From DATATB01 sp036268995 (GTDB lineage: Bacteria > Planctomycetota > Planctomycetia > Pirellulales > PNKZ01): 39,427 nucleotides of DNA. This document shows positions 33,437-39,427 of this stretch, piece after piece. The stretch covers positions 1 to 39,427 of the forward strand of contig DATATB010000158.1 in the NCBI GenBank assembly GCA_036268995.1. The letters are read 5' to 3'. The notes beneath the pieces are model-generated. The model was not told the origin of the DNA, made no database searches, and saw only the letters and a program-made list of their open reading frames with translations. Both the position numbers and the translations under genes were made by a program. Each line of letters begins with the position of its first letter. The first letter of the stretch is position 1.

Positions 33437-34600
33437 ATGTTGCGTTGGCGACTGCTTTTGATTGCCGCCGGCTCGATTTTTGCGCCGGCTGGCGTCTCTG
33501 CCACGGAAAACCAGGAAACCGCCAAACCGCTCGAGTCGTTTCACGTGGCGGTTGGCGGCGACTACTTACTCGTGCCCGTTAGCATGTGGGGCGAGGAGCT
33601 GCCCTTTCTTCTTGACACGGGACACACTTATACGTGCCTCGACGCCCCGGCGGAGGAGAGGCTGGGGGCGGTACTCAGCGAAATGCATTCCATCACTCCG
33701 CTTGGGCCGTGGTCGGTTTCCAGGCATGCAGCCCCGAAGATGTTGTTGGGACGGCAAGCGTTCACACGGACTGTTCACGTGAATTGTTGCGATCTCACCG
33801 CGTTGCGGGAGGCAACTGGCACGGGTCTGAAGGGGCTCTTAGGAATCCAGGCGCTGAAGCCGTTCGTCGTCCAAATGGATTTTGACCAGGGAAGGGTCAA
33901 CATCTTCGCTGCAGGATCGAGCGATCCAGATTGGGGCGATGCCGTCCCGCTGGCATTTACCGACTGCGGCAGGCCACAGGTGAAAATGGAAGTATGCGGC
34001 GTCACGAGGACGTTCCTGATCGACACGGGCCACTTAGACGTGGCTTTCGGCGCCGAACTGATCGCTGATCTCAAGAAGCTCGGAAAACTGCGCGTGCTCA
34101 ACCGCGCCGGGACGCGGGGCAGCGGGATATTTTCCGTGGAGCGCATCAAGATTGGGCGTTTCGAGCATCGCGATATGCGTGTCTTGGTCGATGAGCGGAA
34201 CACGATCGGCCTCGAGTATCTTTCCCGTTTCCGCGTCACGCTCGATTTCTACGGCCAGGCGATGTACCTTCGTCCTGGCAAGTGCTACGCCGCCCCTGAT
34301 CGCGAACCTAAGGACTTGAGCGGCCTCCATTTGATCAATGTTGGAAGCGACGTACGCGTGGGCTCGGTCGATAGGGACAGCCCGGCCGAATCCGCCGGCA
34401 TCAAAGCAGGAGACCAGATTGATCGTATCGGCGTCTGGGATGCGCCAACCTACGGGTTGTTCGACCTCCGACGGCTATTCGCCTCGCGCGAAGGCCGCAA
34501 GATCGTGCTGTCCACGATGCGCTCGGGCAAGAATCGCGAGGTCGAGCTCGTTCTCCGCACGCTATCCCCGCCCACGCGGACTGAGCGTGCAAAGCAGTAG
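33437..34600 (+). CDS. Exported aspartyl protease-like protein with PDZ domain
   Basis: The product has 387 residues. A signal peptide ends PAGVSA. Two retropepsin-like halves each keep a DTG motif: FLLDTGHTYT (D60) and FLIDTGHLDV (D196). A PDZ domain follows (about 303-374: VGSVDRDSPAESAGIKAGDQIDRIGV). Single-chain double-DTG plus PDZ occurs in bacterial retropepsin-like proteins, mostly uncharacterised. GGAGG lies 8 bases before the ATG. The last codons and the stop (AKQ, TAG) lie in repeat copy 2, so the natural C-terminus is lost or reshaped. Composition is lower in GC than neighbours. The protein is probably extracytoplasmic. Confidence 0.85.
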   Translation: MLRWRLLLIAAGSIFAPAGVSATENQETAKPLESFHVAVGGDYLLVPVSMWGEELPFLLDTGHTYTCLDAPAEERLGAVLSEMHSITPLGPWSVSRHAAPKMLLGRQAFTRTVHVNCCDLTALREATGTGLKGLLGIQALKPFVVQMDFDQGRVNIFAAGSSDPDWGDAVPLAFTDCGRPQVKMEVCGVTRTFLIDTGHLDVAFGAELIADLKKLGKLRVLNRAGTRGSGIFSVERIKIGRFEHRDMRVLVDERNTIGLEYLSRFRVTLDFYGQAMYLRPGKCYAAPDREPKDLSGLHLINVGSDVRVGSVDRDSPAESAGIKAGDQIDRIGVWDAPTYGLFDLRRLFASREGRKIVLSTMRSGKNREVELVLRTLSPPTRTERAKQ

Positions 34601-34699
34601 GCACAGTCCTCTGTGCCGCAACCAGGGGCGAGAAACAGCTCTCGCTACGCTAATCGTTCCTAATCGAGCGACGGCACGGCGGAGCGTGCCTGCTACTTT
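34590..34699. repeat. 110-bp repeat with terminal inverted repeats, copy 2
   Basis: It begins CAAAGCAGTAGGCACAG and ends GTGCCTGCTACTTT; the ends are 14-base inverted repeats with one mismatch. It is in the same orientation as copy 1. It supplies the stop codon of the PDZ protease gene. Confidence 0.8.
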
Positions 34700-34726
34700 C
34701 GCCGATCGGCGGACGCTGCCTCGCGC

Positions 34727-34777
34727 AAAAAAAACGAGCCCTGGAGGGCTCTCGTGGGCACCTCCGGGCTCGTTTTT
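34727..34777. terminator. Bidirectional terminator between protease and clpX genes
   Basis: A12-bp GC-rich stem (CGAGCCC-T-GGAGG / CCTCCGGGCTCG, one bulged base) with a 13-base loop is flanked by A8 on the left and T5 on the right, so it can end transcripts from both the protease gene (plus) and clpX (minus). Confidence 0.85.
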
Positions 34778-34881
34778 GTCAAGCACGTGACTAAACCCCC
34801 AGCGGCTCGCAAGCGAGGGGCTGGGATTGAACGTCACGCACTTCCCTGTTCTCTCTTTTTCCGCTCGGACGGACTACCGCC

Positions 34882-36171
<1,290 letters not shown>

Positions 36172-36435
36172 GCTAACTCCTTTCCGCATCCCGGCTGCAC
36201 ATGACGCAACACTAGCGCCACGGCCGGGCTATTGGTCCAAGATGATGTCGCTCGAGTGGCCCACAACGCCGCAAGCTGCGTGAGCCGGGGCATCCTTGTC
36301 CGCACTTTGCTTCGAGCAGTTAGCCAAAGTCTACTGTTGTACGCCGCACGTACGGCGGTTGTTTTCACAGGGAACAAAATCGTCACCGAGGGCCGTCGAA
36401 CCTTGACCTACTTGCCGATGGCGCAACCAGTTCGC

Positions 36436-36762
36436 TCAGTCGTCGTCTTCGGTATCTTCTTCGAAGCTTTCAAGCTTTGGCTCCGGCTTGTCAAGTGCTG
36501 GCTTGTCAAGCTGGCGCCGCAGTCGCTCGGCCAACGTCGCTTTTATAGTTCGGTATTCTTCGTCGCTTAGCTCACCCCGGCCGTGCAGATCGCGGAAATT
36601 CGTTATCAGGCCGCTAGCGTCCGGCGCACTTTCGCGGAATGCGCGGCGAATTCCGGCAATTGCATACATCCCCAACGCGCACAGCACCGCCGTCAGCGCA
36701 ACCCAGAATATAACCCGGGGGCCCGGGTTGCCGAGATAATCGAAAAAACTTGCCCAGCGCAT
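36436..36762 (-). CDS. Small membrane protein with SHOCT-like C-terminus
   Basis: The product has 108 residues. One membrane helix (VIFWVALTAVLCALGMYAIAG) is followed by a short charged segment NFRDLHGRGELSDEEYRTIKATLAERL, which resembles the SHOCT (short C-terminal) domain, and a Pro/Glu/Asp-rich acidic tail. SHOCT domains are short oligomerisation units at protein ends. It lies 264 bp upstream of clpX on the same strand, so co-transcription is possible. Confidence 0.78.
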   Translation of the reverse strand: MRWASFFDYLGNPGPRVIFWVALTAVLCALGMYAIAGIRRAFRESAPDASGLITNFRDLHGRGELSDEEYRTIKATLAERLRRQLDKPALDKPEPKLESFEEDTEDDD

Positions 36763-37081
36763 CGCCGTTAGTGGGCTCTAGATCCCGTTTGCCGTCTCCA
36801 GCTCACCATTATTGTACGGGTGCGGGCAGCCCGTCCAGTGTTAGCTTGGGAGTTTTGCGCAGCGCCGCAAGACCTAACCCAAGTCGCTGGAATCGCTTGA
36901 GGGGCGTTTCCGGATTGGGCCACGGCGGCGTCCGTCACCACTTCGATCGAGGCCCGGAACTACCAAAACCCCCAAGTATTTTATATTACCCAGAATACGC
37001 ATACGCAATCACCGCTGAGGGGGTCGACCGAAAGATCAACCCCCTCGCCACATGCGGCGAAACATCACGGACCGAGCGAGC
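36763..37081. other. Intergenic gap with one hairpin
   Basis: This 319-bp gap separates two minus-strand genes. It includes an AT-rich patch (about 36976-36991) and a hairpin whose arms are GAGGGGGT (37017-37024) and AACCCCCTC (37038-37046). The hairpin sits 36 bp after the stop of the gene at 37082 (minus strand), but no T-run follows it in that direction. Confidence 0.45.
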
Positions 37082-37963
37082 TTAGCGCGCTGCCTGCGTG
37101 CCCGGCGAAGCCACGGCCGGCGCGGGCTTGGCGGGCTGCGGCTTGACCATCGCGGGGCGCTCCTTAACTTTGGCGCGGGCGGCGTCGACCAGCTTGTGGG
37201 CATCGTCAAGTTGCTGGCGCGTGAAATACACCTCGCGCACGCCGACCGAGATCAGTTCGCCGCGGATGGCGGCGAGCTTTTCCCAACTCATCGCGTTGGC
37301 CAGGTGCCAGGCCGCGGCCTGGGCCGCCCGCTGGCTGTACTTTTTGTCGCGACCGAACTCTTCGAGCATGGCCACGGTTTCGGGGCTGGCCACCTTGTCG
37401 GCCGGCACCAATTGATAAGTCACGACCGGCCGCGGATTCGGCTTGCCGTATTCCAGGCAGACGCAATCCACGCGGAACTCGGCCGTCTTTTCCGGTGGCA
37501 CGTTGAACATCCCGGGAGCGCCGCCGCCGCCGTTGTTCTGGCCGGTTGTGCCAGGCCGAAAGACGGAGCCGATCGTTTGCGGCATGTTGCTCTGATTCAT
37601 GCCGGTCGGGTTCCCTTGCATATTGCGACCACCGCCAGGGGCCAGAAACTGGGCCAGCACCGGCTGGCCGGCAAAGGCCGCCGGCAGGCGCACGTTCAAC
37701 GGTTCGGCCGTCTTGTTGGTGACGAACATCCGAGCTTTTTGTGAGTCGCGTGGGATCAGCTTCGCTTCCACCTTGCCCGACTCGATGCCGGCAAACAGCT
37801 CCACGCTCGGATACCTGGCGTCGGCCGGCCGCATGGGGGCAGGCTTGGTAATCACATCGCCCGCCCAAGCGCTTAATGTTCCACAGACAACGACCGTCCA
37901 GCAGGCAGCCACGCACCCGAACCTTCGGCAGGCGCTGCCAACGAAATTGTGACGCGCGTACAT
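37082..37963 (-). CDS. Secreted planctomycete hypothetical protein
   Basis: The product has 293 residues. GGGAG lies 9 bases before the ATG. A signal peptide (GCVAACWTVVVCGTLSAWA) is followed by a beta-rich region with VEAKLIPRDSQKARMFVTNKTAEPLNVRLPAAFAG, which looks like an immunoglobulin-like or copper-type strand pattern. A Gly/Asn-rich linker comes next (GGGRNMQGNPTGMNQSN), then FRVDCVCLEYGKPNPRP and a helical C-terminal half (YSQRAAQAAAWHLANAMSWEKLAAIRGEL). The tail is Pro/Ala/Lys-rich. No known family is assigned. Confidence 0.8.
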   Translation of the reverse strand: MYARHNFVGSACRRFGCVAACWTVVVCGTLSAWAGDVITKPAPMRPADARYPSVELFAGIESGKVEAKLIPRDSQKARMFVTNKTAEPLNVRLPAAFAGQPVLAQFLAPGGGRNMQGNPTGMNQSNMPQTIGSVFRPGTTGQNNGGGGAPGMFNVPPEKTAEFRVDCVCLEYGKPNPRPVVTYQLVPADKVASPETVAMLEEFGRDKKYSQRAAQAAAWHLANAMSWEKLAAIRGELISVGVREVYFTRQQLDDAHKLVDAARAKVKERPAMVKPQPAKPAPAVASPGTQAAR

Positions 37964-38117
37964 AACGATGCTCCCTGTTCCTGTTCCAGTTCGCCGGCCG
38001 AGCGGTGAAAAGCGGCGGCTTGGTAGAGATGAATGCCCGGCGCTAGTCAGTGTAGAGATTTACGTCGACAAATGCCAAGTAATTTGTGGCCTGCGGATGC
38101 CGCGGAAGCGGCTTTTA

Positions 38118-38183
38118 GGCGAGCCGGGAGCGTCAGCGACCGGAGTTCGTACAGCTTCCGGTCGCTGACGCTCCCGGCTCGCC
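38118..38183. repeat. Perfect 27-bp-arm hairpin repeat
   Basis: The left arm is 38118-38144 (GGCGAGCCGGGAGCGTCAGC then GACCGGA) and the right arm 38157-38183 is its exact reverse complement, with a 12-base loop. A partial related copy (GAGGCGGGAGCGTGAGCGAC then CGGAG) begins at 39391. Confidence 0.9.
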
Positions 38184-38197
38184 AGGCACACACGCGC

Positions 38198-38226
38198 TTT
38201 AAAAGGCGTTGCACGCTGCTTATACT
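38198..38226 (+). promoter_or_regulatory. Weak candidate promoter for the DUF1559 gene
   Basis: TTTAAA (38198-38203) and TATACT (38221-38226) are spaced by 17 bases. The -10 is good, the -35 poor. The long hairpin lies directly upstream. Confidence 0.3.
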
Positions 38227-38278
38227 TCCGGCCGGGCGCTTGTCGCAATTCCGTTGCTTCTACGGGAAAGGATGTTTC

Positions 38279-39367
38279 ATGCGCCAAACATCGAGCACGG
38301 ATCGCCGCGGTTTTAAGGCCTTGGAATTGGTGGTGACGTTGTTCATGGCGATCGTCATGGTCGCGGTCGCGATTCCCGCAGTCGAGTCCAGCAGCGATTC
38401 GAGCCAGCAGACCGCGTGTAAAGCGCAGATGCAGTATCTGGCGAAAGTCGTCCTGGCCTACGAAATGCAAAAGAGGCAATATCCCGGCTACCGAAATGCT
38501 TTGAGAATGGACAACGGAAGAACCTTTGCCGATCCGCAAACCGGCGAAAAGCGAGCCGTTAGCTGGGTCGTGATGATCTTGCCGTACATTGAGCACCAGC
38601 AAGAGTTGTTCGCAGCGTGGCGCGAGCCGGGCAACGCGAAGATCGCCCGGATTTACAACAACGAAGAAGCGGCGGAGCCGGACGATCGGATCAGAATCCT
38701 CACTTGTCCTGGCGACAACAACATGACCATGAGGAAATGCGGCCTCAGCTACGTCGCCAACTCCGGAATGAAAGACTGGAGCGGTCTCCCGACCGTGCCT
38801 ACGAACCAAGGCATTCCGACGGACTGGCCGGAGAATGGTGTGTTCTTTGACGCATTCCAAGGCAATCCTCTGGTCGGAATTCTCGGGCCCGATCAAAAGC
38901 CGCTGAGCTTGCCGATGATACGAATGTCCAACGACTACATCGCCAGGGCCGATGGTGTGGGGCAAACCTGCCTGCTCTCGGAGAACGTCGATGGCGGCCG
39001 CTACACGGACGACGACGAAGCGGCCGTGGGCATGATCTGGAACGGCAGTGGGAGAGTGAACACGGCGCAGGACCCACCGAGCCTCGATCCGCCCGATCCC
39101 GATATGCGCATTCCACGCGGCGAGGCAAAGGCTACGCGTGCCGCCAAAACGACGATCGCCCATGCGCGGCCTTCATCGAAACATCCGGGCGGCGTCAACA
39201 TGGCGTTCTGTGATGGCCGCGTGCGCTTCGTCCGCGACAACATGAATTACTACGTGTACAGCCTAATGATATCGAGCAATGGTTCTCGTGTGCGCCTGCC
39301 TGGCTCCAACAAAGTGTTGCAAAACTTCAACCGACCGCTGGTTGAGACCTGGTACATCGGTAACTGA
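38279..39367 (+). CDS. DUF1559 pilin-like secreted protein
   Basis: The product has 362 residues. The ATG at 38279 follows GGGAAAGGA; an earlier frame extension is non-coding repeat. The N-terminus is a class III/type IV pilin-like signal: RRGFKALELVVTLFMAIVMVAVAIPAV, with Gly11, Phe12 and Glu16 in the expected places though the hydrophobic core is atypical. The C-terminus has the DUF1559 motif SSKHPGGVNMAFCDGRVRFV. Planctomycetes carry many such paralogues; roles in pseudopilus or surface structures are inferred. It is complete, 60 bp before the window end. Confidence 0.92.
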   Translation: MRQTSSTDRRGFKALELVVTLFMAIVMVAVAIPAVESSSDSSQQTACKAQMQYLAKVVLAYEMQKRQYPGYRNALRMDNGRTFADPQTGEKRAVSWVVMILPYIEHQQELFAAWREPGNAKIARIYNNEEAAEPDDRIRILTCPGDNNMTMRKCGLSYVANSGMKDWSGLPTVPTNQGIPTDWPENGVFFDAFQGNPLVGILGPDQKPLSLPMIRMSNDYIARADGVGQTCLLSENVDGGRYTDDDEAAVGMIWNGSGRVNTAQDPPSLDPPDPDMRIPRGEAKATRAAKTTIAHARPSSKHPGGVNMAFCDGRVRFVRDNMNYYVYSLMISSNGSRVRLPGSNKVLQNFNRPLVETWYIGN

Positions 39368-39390
39368 AAAAGATAGCGAAGAAATCTAGT

Positions 39391-39415
39391 GAGGCGGGAG
39401 CGTGAGCGACCGGAG
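39391..39415. repeat. Partial copy of the 27-bp-arm hairpin family at the window end
   Basis: GAGGCGGGAGCGTGAGCGAC then CGGAG matches the left arm at 38120-38144 with two or three differences. The matching right arm, if present, lies outside the window. Confidence 0.7.
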
Positions 39416-39427
39416 GACGCAAAGAAC

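Larger units (their letters stand above)
37964..38278. other. Intergenic gap carrying a long hairpin
   Basis: This 315-bp gap separates divergent genes. It holds the 66-bp palindrome at 38118-38183 and a -10-like TATACT at 38221-38226 (55 bp before the DUF1559 start), with a poor -35 candidate TTTAAA at 38198-38203. The ORF extending upstream of 38279 through it does not look like protein. Confidence 0.6.

Noticed and set aside
33202..34699. CRISPR or insertion sequence reading of the repeats
   Set aside because: Only two copies about 1.4 kb apart, no spacers, no transposase frame.
38033..38278. Upstream extension of the DUF1559 frame
   Set aside because: It runs through the hairpin repeat; the start at 38279 has a ribosome-binding site and begins a pilin-like signal.

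Overview
The window looks like a chromosomal segment of a GC-rich planctomycete, probably of the Pirellula/Blastopirellula type. This rests on lineage-typical families: a TIGR03000 repeat protein (13278-14363), a DUF1559 pilin-like protein (38279-39367), a TIGR03960 radical SAM protein, and a DUF5117-type secreted metalloprotease. Many genes start with GTG or TTG, and several have no clear Shine-Dalgarno sequence. No rRNA, tRNA, CRISPR array, transposase or phage gene was seen. Taxonomy is inferred from protein content only.

Layout. 1-2538 (minus) is a DsbD-type disulfide reductase truncated by the window edge. It is followed by a phosphotransferase (minus), the large metzincin-like metalloprotease (plus), a HAD phosphatase, two small unknown genes of lower GC, and the TIGR03960 radical SAM protein (all minus). 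10564-12980 holds an exported PIMT-like methyltransferase converging on a RodA/FtsW gene; their stop codons share one CTAG. 13278-16254 holds the TIGR03000 surface protein, two strong hairpins and a coupled pair ending in an HTTM membrane protein. 16432-19300 is a housekeeping run, asd-truA-accA. 19394-26036 is mixed: DUF4328 protein, CvpA, YdjM-like membrane hydrolase, Dtd, ZIP metal transporter, two unknowns and PdxA. 26016-31980 contains a LolA-like exported protein and a planctomycete-specific envelope cluster: two paralogous exported proteins, a DUF11 lipoprotein and a phosphohexomutase-fold protein that has lost its catalytic serine. 32071-39367 holds an aminotransferase, a double-DTG aspartyl protease with a PDZ domain, ClpX, a SHOCT-like membrane protein, a secreted unknown and the DUF1559 protein.

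Functional themes are envelope biology (RodA, DsbD, surface lipoproteins, exported proteases, exported PIMT), core metabolism (Asd for lysine/threonine/methionine and the cell-wall precursor diaminopimelate, AccA for fatty acids, PdxA for vitamin B6) and protein quality control (ClpX, PIMT, Dtd).

The most distinctive signal is several families of dispersed inverted repeats. The main one is a roughly 26-bp palindrome seen nine times. It lies in gene gaps and also inside reading frames, supplying an internal peptide of the phosphotransferase, the RodA C-terminus and the accA stop codon. A second family (108-110 bp with terminal inverted repeats) flanks the aspartyl protease gene. A third forms a perfect 27-bp-arm hairpin upstream of the DUF1559 gene and recurs in part at the window end. 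The strongest protein-level oddity is the apparent pseudo-phosphohexomutase beside the envelope cluster.
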